Positions 54,421 to 63,754 of a DNA stretch of 64,000 bases are shown here, in pieces. Below the pieces are notes generated by a model. That model had not been told where the DNA came from. It did not search any database and saw only the letters and a program-made list of their open reading frames with translations. The position numbers and the translations under genes are program-made. Source of the DNA: Bacteroidota bacterium (GTDB taxonomy: Bacteria > Bacteroidota > Bacteroidia > B-17B0 > Aurantibacillaceae); NCBI GenBank assembly GCA_030692515.1, contig JAUXZS010000024.1, positions 434,001 to 498,000 of the forward strand. The letters are read 5' to 3'. The first letter of the stretch is position 1; every line of letters begins with the position of its first letter.

Positions 54421-57400
54421 AAATATTAAAGCCGGTTTTAGGTTAGTAAAGTTAGAAGTTTATAATTGGGGGACTTTTGATGGCAAGGTATACAACATTA
54501 AACCTGATGGTTTTAATGGTTTGTTAACTGGGGACATTGGATCAGGTAAATCTACACTCGTAGATGCTGTCACAACATTAATAGTGCCTCAACAAAAAAT
54601 TATTTACAATAAAGCTGCCGGAGCAGAAAGCAAAACAGAAAGAAATTTATTAACCTATGTTCGAGGTGAACATACGAATAGAAAAGATGAACAGACAGGA
54701 TCTTCTAAACCTGTTTACCTGAGAAATGAGGATCAGTATTCGGTAATTTTGGGACACTTTTTAAATGAGGGGTTTTCACAGCATGTGACACTAGCACAAG
54801 TGTTTTGGTTAAAAAATGGTAAGGTGGAAAAACTTTTTGTACTTGCTGATAGTGAGCTTTCTATTAAAGAGCATTTTTCTGATTTCGATGGTGATATTTC
54901 AAAGCTTAAAAAGAAACTTAAGGCACAAAGTGGAATTGAAATTCCGGATACTTTTAGCGCTTACTCGGTAAGATTTTGTCAATTATTTGGAATAACACAA
55001 CGTGAAGAGGCACTGGATTTATTTTATCAAACTGTATCCATGAAATCAGTTGGCAATTTAACTGAATTCGTAAGGAATCAAATGCTTGGGAAAACCGATG
55101 TCAAAGCAACAATCGAGGAATTAATTAAATCATTTGATAATTTAACAGATACTCATAATTCAGTTCTTAAAGCAAAGGATCAGATTTCTATCCTCGACCC
55201 TGTTATTAGCGATGTCAAAGAATATGAAGCACTTAATAAGATCATAATTGAAAAGGAGAATGTCATTAAAGATCTTGAGAAATATTTTTCGATAGAAAAG
55301 ATTACCATTTTAAAATCAGAATTGAATAACTTTAGAGAAGATTATCACGCTACTCAAAACAAGATTTATTCAATTAAAAAATCAATATTTAATTTAACTG
55401 AAGAATTAAATTCTATAAAGCAGAGCATTTTAAATTCAGAAATTGGGAGACAATTAGAGAATTTAGAAAAAGGAATATTCGATCTAACAATAAAAGCTAA
55501 AGCTCAAAAAAATGAATTTGAAAACTATCAGAATATTTGTGAAAAACTCCAATTAAAAGGGGATGTTGACGAAGATCAGTTTTATCAAAATCGAAAAAAA
55601 CTTGATGAGATTGAAAAAGAAATTGAGGAATCCAACAAAATGCTCCGAGAAAAAAGAGATGAGTTAGTCATAACTCGCCGTAAGCAACAGGAAGCAATGA
55701 AGGATTTGCAAGATGAATTAGACTCCCTGAAGAATAGGCAATCTCAAATTCCAGTTCGCATATTTTCCATGAGGGAGCGTATTGCTCAAGACTTAGAAAT
55801 TCTACCATCAGACATTCCATTTGTTGGTGAATTACTAGAAGTCAAAGATGAAGACAAAGACTGGGAAGGCGCAATTGAGAGACGTCTTCATGATTTTGGG
55901 TTAAGTATTTTAGTTCAAGAAAAAGATTTCACTCGAATTAGAAATTATGTTGATAGTACGGATTTGAAAAACAAAATTGTTTACCTAAGAACGTTACCTC
56001 ATGAGCGAAAGAATTCGCATGATATTCCTGAAAACTCATTAATAAACAAACTAAATATAAAAAATGATTCTATTTTTTATGAATGGTTAGAAGAGGAACT
56101 GACGCAACGTCATAATCTCGTTTGTTGCGAAACAATGGAAGAGTTTAACCGTCATTCGTTTGCTATTACTATTAAAGGGCAAATAAGAAGTGGTAGAACA
56201 AAATATGAAAAAGATGATCGACGAAATATTTATGATAAATCTAACTACATATTAGGTTGGTCTAATGAACAGAAAATTAAAGCATATCAGAAGGATTTAG
56301 TTGAAAGAAAGAAGGATTTAGATGGGATTGAAAAAGGAATAGAATCAATATCAATTTCTGAAAAGAACTACAAAAATAAAGCAATTCACTTGAATGATCT
56401 CAAGAAGTATGTCGATTTTGAATCAATAAATTTCAAAAAGTCAATTTTGGAAAAGGATCGATTGCAAAAGGAATTTGAAGTGTTAAAAAATAGTAAAGGG
56501 ACAGAGCAATACAATAAACTGAAAGAAAGAGATGAGGAGTTAAGTGCCGAAATAAAATCATTAGATGACGACAGGGATAAAGCTCAAACTGATTTAGGAG
56601 AAAAAAGGAACAATATTGGAGTATATGCGAAGCAATTATTTGACTCGTATTTATTAAGTACTTTAATAGAAGAGAAAGCCCTGAAAGCCATTATTGATTT
56701 TGATGCAGATGTATTTCAAAATTTAAATTATCATGTTGATAACTGGCTAGCTATTCCTATAAGTGACGCAGTTATATCTGAAGCTAATAAATTAGTAATT
56801 TCTAAATTGTTAGTTAACTATACACTTAACATTCAAAATGTCGATTTAATTTCTAAAGAACTAGATAAAAAACTGAATAATGAAGTTTCCGAAGATCGAA
56901 AAATAACTCATAGAAAATCAAATAATATTATTTCTGGTATTAGAACTTTCAAAATTAAATACCCCGGAGAATCCTCTGATTTTGACGCTCAATTAGAGTA
57001 TATTGATGAAATCAAAAAAGTACACAAAAAACTTGTTGATGACGATTTGCCAAAGCATGAAGAGAAGTTAAAAAAATTGATGCGAGAAGGAACAATAAAG
57101 GATTTAGTTATTTTCAGTAGCAATTTAGACAGATATGAAAAGGAAATAAAAAGGAAAATCGACGAAATAAATAGCCATCTTGTCTCAATAGATTACAACA
57201 CCGGTACATTCATAAAAATAATTGGAGATAAAGTTCAGACTGATGATATAAAAACATTTAGAATAGATCTTCGTAATGCAACTCAAGGTGTTTTCGATGA
57301 ATCTGAACTATTTTCAGAGGAGAAATTTATGGAAGTTAAAAAACTTTTGGATAGATTTAAGTCTGTTGATGAAGTGCATAAGCGTTGGACTGAAAAGGTA

Positions 57401-57853
57401 ACTGATGTAAGACAATGGTACACTTTCGGGGCTCAGGAAATAAATAGAGAAGATAATAGTGATAGGGAATATTACAGTGATTCTTCAGGAAAATCAGGTG
57501 GACAAAAGGAAAAACTAGCATATACTATATTGGCATCAGCAATAGTTTATCAATTTGGTCTTTCAGGAAATGATTCTCGCTCTAGGTCATTTCGTTTTGT
57601 TGTAATTGACGAGGCATTTGGAAGAGGTTCAAATGAAAGTACCCGTTACGGATTAAAATTGTTTGAAAAACTTAATATTCAACTACTTATTGTTACACCA
57701 TTGCAAAAGATTAATATCATTGAAGATTATGTTAATGCCGTACATTTCGTTTCAAATCCAGGCGGCAACAATAGTAAGGTACGGAATCTAACTAAGACAG
57801 AATATATTACGGAAAAGGATTTACATTTTAATAAGGTTTCGGCTCATGATTAA
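54404..57853 (+). CDS. jetC: Wadjet SMC-like ATPase JetC
   Basis: 1149 residues. N-terminal LTGDIGSGKST (Walker A, 43-51) within an SMC-like head, a long coiled coil with hinge region (about 270-960), and the C-terminal half-head with an ABC signature SGKSGGQKEKLAY (SGG near 1031) and Walker B FRFVVIDEAF (Asp1069, Glu1070). JetC (MksB) is the ATPase that drives loop extrusion and plasmid recognition. All key residues are present, so it should be active. Downstream it overlaps jetD by 8 bases. Confidence 0.95.
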   Translation: MSLNSENIKAGFRLVKLEVYNWGTFDGKVYNIKPDGFNGLLTGDIGSGKSTLVDAVTTLIVPQQKIIYNKAAGAESKTERNLLTYVRGEHTNRKDEQTGSSKPVYLRNEDQYSVILGHFLNEGFSQHVTLAQVFWLKNGKVEKLFVLADSELSIKEHFSDFDGDISKLKKKLKAQSGIEIPDTFSAYSVRFCQLFGITQREEALDLFYQTVSMKSVGNLTEFVRNQMLGKTDVKATIEELIKSFDNLTDTHNSVLKAKDQISILDPVISDVKEYEALNKIIIEKENVIKDLEKYFSIEKITILKSELNNFREDYHATQNKIYSIKKSIFNLTEELNSIKQSILNSEIGRQLENLEKGIFDLTIKAKAQKNEFENYQNICEKLQLKGDVDEDQFYQNRKKLDEIEKEIEESNKMLREKRDELVITRRKQQEAMKDLQDELDSLKNRQSQIPVRIFSMRERIAQDLEILPSDIPFVGELLEVKDEDKDWEGAIERRLHDFGLSILVQEKDFTRIRNYVDSTDLKNKIVYLRTLPHERKNSHDIPENSLINKLNIKNDSIFYEWLEEELTQRHNLVCCETMEEFNRHSFAITIKGQIRSGRTKYEKDDRRNIYDKSNYILGWSNEQKIKAYQKDLVERKKDLDGIEKGIESISISEKNYKNKAIHLNDLKKYVDFESINFKKSILEKDRLQKEFEVLKNSKGTEQYNKLKERDEELSAEIKSLDDDRDKAQTDLGEKRNNIGVYAKQLFDSYLLSTLIEEKALKAIIDFDADVFQNLNYHVDNWLAIPISDAVISEANKLVISKLLVNYTLNIQNVDLISKELDKKLNNEVSEDRKITHRKSNNIISGIRTFKIKYPGESSDFDAQLEYIDEIKKVHKKLVDDDLPKHEEKLKKLMREGTIKDLVIFSSNLDRYEKEIKRKIDEINSHLVSIDYNTGTFIKIIGDKVQTDDIKTFRIDLRNATQGVFDESELFSEEKFMEVKKLLDRFKSVDEVHKRWTEKVTDVRQWYTFGAQEINREDNSDREYYSDSSGKSGGQKEKLAYTILASAIVYQFGLSGNDSRSRSFRFVVIDEAFGRGSNESTRYGLKLFEKLNIQLLIVTPLQKINIIEDYVNAVHFVSNPGGNNSKVRNLTKTEYITEKDLHFNKVSAHD

Positions 57854-58997
57854 TGTAAAGGAAGTAAGGGAAAAGGCATTAAAATGGTGGAATGATGGAA
57901 GCTTTTTAAAAGCATACCTTCAAGGTGTTGAATTTTTTCCAAAAGATATACCTAAGATTGGTCAGATAGATGTTTCAAAAATACATGAGACTTATAATGA
58001 GGTAATGAAAATTCAAGATGAACTTCGTGCCAATATTAAATCAGGTTATTCACTTGAAGAGAATGAGGTGAATTATCGAAGTATTGGGAAGAATAAATTT
58101 ATTACTAGAATTTATGTCAACTCTAGCGAAGATTTTATTAAACTTATTGGAAAAGAAAGAGAATTAAAAAAGTTTAGTGAAAATGTCTCCTTGATTATTG
58201 CGACTATACCTGAATTAGAAAATTGGGTAAAAACAAACCCGCTTGAAATAATAAATTACAGCTCCTCTTGGGAAAATTTATTGAAAGTTTGCTCTTACTT
58301 TAAAAATGAACACCAACCGAATTTATATTATATCAGGGAACTACCTATTAATGTTCATACGAAATTCATTGAGCAAAATAAATCAATAATATCTTGCCTT
58401 TTGGATTTCCTTGTACACGAAAAAATTAACCATTTAGAAAAGGATTTTCATTTAAGATATAATTTAAAAAACAAAGAGAAGCTTATTCGAGTGCGAATTT
58501 TGTGTCCGGATTTAGCTTTAAAATACCCTTATAATGACTTTTCAATTCGATTAAGTGATTTTATTAGTAATGAAGTAGCTGCTCACAATATTTTTATAGC
58601 GGAAAACGAAATGAATTTTCTAACGCTTCCGATTAAACAAAATTCAATTGCAATTTGGAGTGGTGGTGGTTTCCAAATTTCTTATTTGGCAAATATTGAT
58701 TGGCTTAAAGGAAAGCAAATATATTATTGGGGAGATATTGACGCTGCCGGATTGTCTATACTCTCACAGTTAAGAACGTACTACCCTTCAACTCAAAGTA
58801 TTCTTATGGACAGTGCTACTTTTGAAAAATATTATGAAAACGGTAAATGTGAAAAGGCGATTTCTGCTAAATTATTAAAGGGGTTAACCATGGAGGAACT
58901 GAACTTCTTTAATCACTTAAATGAAAACAAATTAAGACTGGAGCAGGAAAAGATACCACAGTTTGAAATTCAAAATGTTATGAGTTTTATAATCTAA
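57846..58997 (+). CDS. jetD: Wadjet nuclease JetD (DUF3322/DUF2220, TOPRIM-like)
   Basis: 383 residues. N-terminal DUF3322 (about 1-190) followed by the DUF2220 TOPRIM-like nuclease domain. Catalytic-type residues are in IAENEMNFLTLP (Glu253/Glu255) and the YYWGDIDAAGLSILSQLR motif (Asp297, Asp299). JetD (MksG) cuts the DNA gripped by the SMC complex. All these residues are present, so the nuclease should be active. The next gene begins 4 bases after its stop, so the operon continues beyond the usual four genes. Confidence 0.93.
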   Translation: MINVKEVREKALKWWNDGSFLKAYLQGVEFFPKDIPKIGQIDVSKIHETYNEVMKIQDELRANIKSGYSLEENEVNYRSIGKNKFITRIYVNSSEDFIKLIGKERELKKFSENVSLIIATIPELENWVKTNPLEIINYSSSWENLLKVCSYFKNEHQPNLYYIRELPINVHTKFIEQNKSIISCLLDFLVHEKINHLEKDFHLRYNLKNKEKLIRVRILCPDLALKYPYNDFSIRLSDFISNEVAAHNIFIAENEMNFLTLPIKQNSIAIWSGGGFQISYLANIDWLKGKQIYYWGDIDAAGLSILSQLRTYYPSTQSILMDSATFEKYYENGKCEKAISAKLLKGLTMEELNFFNHLNENKLRLEQEKIPQFEIQNVMSFII

Positions 58998-59001
58998 TTA
59001 T

Positions 59002-62000
59002 ATGAATTACGAAGCGAACGAAAGAATTAAGCATCTTAGTGATCGAATACGATTAATAAAAGAACCAAAGAGTATAAATAGGTCTAATTCCGAAGTGTTA
59101 CAACTTGAGTATGATTGGCGTGTAGGTGACCTTTTTACCGAATTAATTTATTATAGTGAACTGCAAATTCCACACCCATCGCAGAGTATTTTAAACGAAT
59201 TTTATTCTACTCATCCACTGAATAAACTTTTTGTATTAAATGATTTGTTTCAAAAGCATTGGTTAAGATGTGTAATGAATAGAATTGAAGTGCCTTCCGC
59301 TGTTCGTCTTGCGATTAGTGATATAAAGAAGGGATTTCCAAAAGAATTTCCTTTTATTGCAAATCTATCTCAGATATTAAACAAACGGGCTGAAAAAACA
59401 TTTACTAAGGAAGAACTAAAAGAGTTGTTAGAGAAATATAATTCGGATGATTCAAACGAACCTCTGAACGAAAATGATCTCAAGGAAAAGGGAGTTGTTA
59501 CATCTGAATCAATTCAGAGTAACAAATTTGTTCTTCACCCTCATTCAAAATATTATTTATTCCTACAACAGAATCAATTTTTCTTTGAGTTTATTGGAGA
59601 TTTTTCAGAAAAGTATTTAAGTGGTGATGCGAAATATTTAAAAATTAATAAAACACTTGCCATTGAACTTATAACTAAACACAAAGACTTATATATCAAT
59701 TGTCCAAGTGTTGAAGAATTCAAAAATAATAAAATCTTATTTGAATTTGAAGATCATTTCATTTTTAAGCTATCATACGGAGATTTTTCCGATTGGTGGA
59801 GTTCGCTTTCCAGCCTTATTGCAGGTAAACTGTGGAATAAAGTCAATGCTGATAAAAGTTTATCCAACGAAACCAAATTGGATAATTGGCTTGATAAAGT
59901 AGTAATTAACCATGATTATCCTAGCACATGTTTGAATTTCATGCCTTTTGAAATAAGAAAGGAATTTTTGGAATTAATTGAAAAGAGATTAACTGAAGAA
60001 CCGGATATCCAAGGGTGTTCTTCTGAAATCGATAAACTTTTATTGGAAAGTTCACGTTTGCACGGAAGGAATCCTTTTGTAGATGCTTTCTATTTGAAAT
60101 TTCAGGAAGAACAAAGCCCGGCTGAAAAGTATCGACTCGTTGAGGAGCTAGAGGATCAAACGCATAATATATTTTTTGAACAAAGTTGTAGAAATCGTTT
60201 AGGACTTCTTTTACACTTGCTTATACGTGCCGGACAAAGTACAGAAAATCCTCAAAACTCTTTTCCTGCGATTATGCGTCTTTTGAAAGCCTCGTCAGAT
60301 CGCCCCTATTTATTATGGGAAATTTGCATATTACTTGAACACATAAGACCGGAAATAATTCCCTATTTATTTGCAGAAAAGGAACTTGAAGAATTGGGAA
60401 TATTACTTATCCAAACAATTAAGATAAATCCACGTGCAGTTGCTTACGGTGAAAGAGAGGGTTTGTTTTTGGGCACAGAAAAAATTCGTACTGAGCTTAA
60501 TGCGGAAGGACTTGTATCATTTTTAAATTGTATTAATTTTCAAAAGAAAGAATCGGAGGCTGCTCCCATACTGGCTAGAGTATTGCTTGAAATGTCCCTA
60601 AAAGTCTTTTCGTTACCTTATAATTACGATCGTGAAAAGGAAAAACAGAAATTGATACAAAGAAATGCCTATAATGAAACATGGGAAATTATTTCTAGAT
60701 ATAGACTTTCACAACGATTTATTTATAATTATGGAAGTGATAATCCCTTATATTTTTTCTACCTTCTTAAGGATTTTCTAATAGCCATAACAGATTATAA
60801 AAGTCCGAAACCCTTCAATGAGTTTTATTCTCCTGAGATATGGCGTATTGATGTATTTATTAGGTTTCTAATAATTCTGCGAGATCCTGTTTTAATTGCA
60901 AGAAATGTATTGCAATCCAATTATGTTGAAGATATTGAAAAGGTGGAGACTGAAACCATAGATACCCTTCACCGCATCTATTTGAATACTTTTAAGATTA
61001 TTGAGATAGAGGTCAAATCCGGGGCTATGAGTGCAGAGAAAAGACAGATCCAATTTCAATCTAATGTATTTGGGATTCAACAAATTTCTTGGCAATATTA
61101 TATTCAATCCCTGACTCAAGAAAAAAGGGAGGAATTCTTTCAGGTTGCTAAACCGAATTTTAATTTTAGTAATGCCAATGCAGAAACTATACTGTGGGAC
61201 AAGGAAGTCCAAATCATAGTCCAGCGATTACGTTTTCATTTAAAAGTTATGCTCAATGCATATGCTTCAATTAATGAAAATGCCATTCCAGATGAAGAAT
61301 TACTTTCAGAACTGGAAAAAAACATTACTTGGATTTTTTGTAAATATTCTATAACTAACTTGAGCGAAAATGCGATTGATATATTTGATAAAAATTATGA
61401 TGCTTATTCAGAGGAATATCTTTTTGGTAGAGTTACCGAAGTACTTAATATATTTAAAGATGCTAACAGAAAAAAAATCCTTAATTGTTTGGTTGAAAAC
61501 GAGCAATTTGACCGGGTACTTTTTGCTTTGAATTTACTGACTTCAGAAGGCGATAAAAATCATTTACTAAGAGAATTAACTAATGAGAAGTTGGAAGCCT
61601 TTCTTGACCAACAATATTCATATATTGAAATTGAAAATGCATTAATTAATGCGATAAATAACCCAGGTCTAATCACATTTGCTGAGCGAATTATTACACA
61701 TATTGAAGCAATTGCTCCTAAAATTGCAGAGCAGTTTGAACACCAACGATTATTGTATCATGTTAAACTACTTTTAGCATATAGAAAAGATGAGTACGAA
61801 AAATTGGAAAGTATAATCCCTCCTAAAGATTCTTATGATAATTATTCTCAAAAACAGCTTACTGAGAACGCAAGGAAAAAATATTATGAAATCCTCTTTT
61901 TATTTAGGAGAGGTGAGTTGCGGGAAGCATTGAAAGAGGCTAACCAATTGGTTTATGAGCGAAAAAACGAACCCGACATGCTGAATTTGAAATTTTCTAT

Positions 62001-63090
62001 AGAGGTTGAGATAGCAAAAAAAGAATTTGAGACAGATACCGAAATAGGTATAAAATCGATCAATACTGCACTTGAAACATTTCTTGCAGGTGAAAAGATG
62101 TGTTTAGAGGATAGTTTTAATGAAAATATTAAGAGAGACATTCTGTTGAATAAAATGGAATGTTATCATTATATGGGGCTAAATGAGAACTTTGATGCAT
62201 TGATAACTCAGATAAGAAAAATTGATAAGTACTCTGAGCCGTTCGCTTCTTTGATTGTCGATAATAAACTAAAAAGGGATCAATTAACCGAAGTTTCCGT
62301 ATTTATTGAATATTTAAAAAACTATCATAAGCATAGATCAAACATAATCCCGGATTTTATTGAAAAATTTCTATCTAAATTAAGTGTCCATAAGGAACAT
62401 TTTTCTTACTTAAAAAGTGCCTACAAGTCTTTATTGACATTATCGGTAGAAGATAGAATAAAAGTCTTTCCTGACGTTATTTCCAAACAAACAAATAATT
62501 ATGGAGAATTCCTTCTAGGTGAGATAATAAAGGCCATAATTATGCTGCAACAAAAGTTATTTGCATTATTAACAAAAGGTAATGAAGCGAAAGATTTGGA
62601 AGAAGATAAGATAACCGATTTCTTGGAAACAGTTCTCAACGCTAGACTGAGTGCTTGGCAAATGGAATGGCATAGTCAAGCTAGACTTGGTACGACCGGA
62701 GAAGACACCAATCAATTAGCAAGAGCAGATCTATCTAGCAAAGTAGGCAATACCACAATAGTAGCAGAGGCATTAAGAATATATTCGTACAAGAATCTTA
62801 CTTCTCAAAAGAAAAATATTGAAGATCACATTTTAAAAACCCTTAATCAAACAAGTACAAGAAAATATTTTTATAATTTAATTTATTATCAAGGTGATGA
62901 TTTCAAAACCGATTGGGACTCCTTAAAGATTATTATTTCTAGCACTTCTTTTCCTAACGGATATGCTTTTACTTCTCTGTTAGAGGAAGAAACAGAGCTT
63001 TCCACGTCAGACCTTAAGGTTTGCAAAACAAAGCATGAAAATGAAGTTATATGTTATCATATTTTCGTGAACGTAGTTTACAAAACTTAA
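59002..63090 (+). CDS. Large helical protein with a C-terminal REase-like segment, attached to the Wadjet operon
   Basis: 1362 residues, no signal, no membrane segment, no Walker A. About 1-1190 is helical, with TPR-like stretches near 920-1080 (for example KKYYEILFLFRRGELREALKEANQLVYE). The last ~160 residues change character: GEDTNQLARADLSSKVGNTTIVAEALRIYS, then a helix KKNIEDHILKTLNQ and a strand YFYNLIYYQGDDF. This has the layout of a PD-(D/E)XK fold (Asp1243, Glu1256), but the usual Lys after Glu is Leu1258, so it may be a binding or inactive domain, or use a displaced Lys. I do not recognise the full protein. Being 4 bases after jetD, it is very likely part of the Wadjet operon. No other Wadjet type is known to me to carry such a gene. 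Confidence 0.75.
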   Translation: MNYEANERIKHLSDRIRLIKEPKSINRSNSEVLQLEYDWRVGDLFTELIYYSELQIPHPSQSILNEFYSTHPLNKLFVLNDLFQKHWLRCVMNRIEVPSAVRLAISDIKKGFPKEFPFIANLSQILNKRAEKTFTKEELKELLEKYNSDDSNEPLNENDLKEKGVVTSESIQSNKFVLHPHSKYYLFLQQNQFFFEFIGDFSEKYLSGDAKYLKINKTLAIELITKHKDLYINCPSVEEFKNNKILFEFEDHFIFKLSYGDFSDWWSSLSSLIAGKLWNKVNADKSLSNETKLDNWLDKVVINHDYPSTCLNFMPFEIRKEFLELIEKRLTEEPDIQGCSSEIDKLLLESSRLHGRNPFVDAFYLKFQEEQSPAEKYRLVEELEDQTHNIFFEQSCRNRLGLLLHLLIRAGQSTENPQNSFPAIMRLLKASSDRPYLLWEICILLEHIRPEIIPYLFAEKELEELGILLIQTIKINPRAVAYGEREGLFLGTEKIRTELNAEGLVSFLNCINFQKKESEAAPILARVLLEMSLKVFSLPYNYDREKEKQKLIQRNAYNETWEIISRYRLSQRFIYNYGSDNPLYFFYLLKDFLIAITDYKSPKPFNEFYSPEIWRIDVFIRFLIILRDPVLIARNVLQSNYVEDIEKVETETIDTLHRIYLNTFKIIEIEVKSGAMSAEKRQIQFQSNVFGIQQISWQYYIQSLTQEKREEFFQVAKPNFNFSNANAETILWDKEVQIIVQRLRFHLKVMLNAYASINENAIPDEELLSELEKNITWIFCKYSITNLSENAIDIFDKNYDAYSEEYLFGRVTEVLNIFKDANRKKILNCLVENEQFDRVLFALNLLTSEGDKNHLLRELTNEKLEAFLDQQYSYIEIENALINAINNPGLITFAERIITHIEAIAPKIAEQFEHQRLLYHVKLLLAYRKDEYEKLESIIPPKDSYDNYSQKQLTENARKKYYEILFLFRRGELREALKEANQLVYERKNEPDMLNLKFSIEVEIAKKEFETDTEIGIKSINTALETFLAGEKMCLEDSFNENIKRDILLNKMECYHYMGLNENFDALITQIRKIDKYSEPFASLIVDNKLKRDQLTEVSVFIEYLKNYHKHRSNIIPDFIEKFLSKLSVHKEHFSYLKSAYKSLLTLSVEDRIKVFPDVISKQTNNYGEFLLGEIIKAIIMLQQKLFALLTKGNEAKDLEEDKITDFLETVLNARLSAWQMEWHSQARLGTTGEDTNQLARADLSSKVGNTTIVAEALRIYSYKNLTSQKKNIEDHILKTLNQTSTRKYFYNLIYYQGDDFKTDWDSLKIIISSTSFPNGYAFTSLLEEETELSTSDLKVCKTKHENEVICYHIFVNVVYKT

Positions 63091-63102
63091 ACTTTAATAA
63101 AA

Positions 63103-63753
63103 ATGGCACTACAATTACGTGATTGGATAGATTTTGTAAAGGTACAGGCAAAAACTGTATTTACTGGCAATAGACTTAATGAAATTCATTATAGATTTCT
63201 TACTCAACTTATTTCCCCTTACAAAGATTATGAAGTGGAGATTACAAATCTTGATAGCTTTTCTTGGTATGGTGATGATATTATCAAAGAGTTTCCTGAA
63301 GAATATCATTCTCATAATTTTCAAGCAAATTGTGTTGCGGTTTGTAAACTTGAATTAAAAAGCAGGATTGATGGAAACAAAACTGTAATTGAACATGAAT
63401 TTAAACTTACTTGTGATGGTTGGATTTCAATGACTGGAAATTCCATAAATTTTAATTTTATGGATGAGCAAAGTTATTTATTAAGGAAATATGATGAACA
63501 AATAAAACAAAACATAACAAAATCTGGCATACCAACATTGTGGGAGGACAGACTTAAATTCAGAGGAAAGAATGGTGTAAGTATATTTACGGAAGTGGTG
63601 AACAAAAGAGTTACAACTTTGAATATTCCTATTAATGCTTTTGAAAGGTTTGATGATTTGGCTCGCTGTTTATCAGATATACGTTATATAATTGGCGAAA
63701 TGGTTGCTTTCCGACCATACACAACTCATTATCTTGAAGACAAGATGGATTAG
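63103..63753 (+). CDS. Unknown 216-residue protein in the extended Wadjet operon
   Basis: No signal or membrane segment. Mixed alpha/beta protein: an N-terminal helix (MALQLRDWIDFVKVQAKTVF), a core with conserved-looking aromatic and acidic residues (SFSWYGDDIIKEFPEEYHS), a beta-rich part (CKLELKSRIDGNKTVIEHEFKLTCDGWISMTG) and a C-terminal helix. Not recognised. It lies 12 bases after the large helical protein and is directly followed by a HEPN-like frame, so it is probably a partner of one of them. Confidence 0.7.
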   Translation: MALQLRDWIDFVKVQAKTVFTGNRLNEIHYRFLTQLISPYKDYEVEITNLDSFSWYGDDIIKEFPEEYHSHNFQANCVAVCKLELKSRIDGNKTVIEHEFKLTCDGWISMTGNSINFNFMDEQSYLLRKYDEQIKQNITKSGIPTLWEDRLKFRGKNGVSIFTEVVNKRVTTLNIPINAFERFDDLARCLSDIRYIIGEMVAFRPYTTHYLEDKMD

Positions 63754-63754
63754 A

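Noticed and set aside
59002-63090. STAND/NACHT-type NTPase in the large Wadjet-linked protein
   Set aside because: The size and helical repeats suggested it, but no Walker A (GxxxxGK[ST]) or Walker B motif is present.
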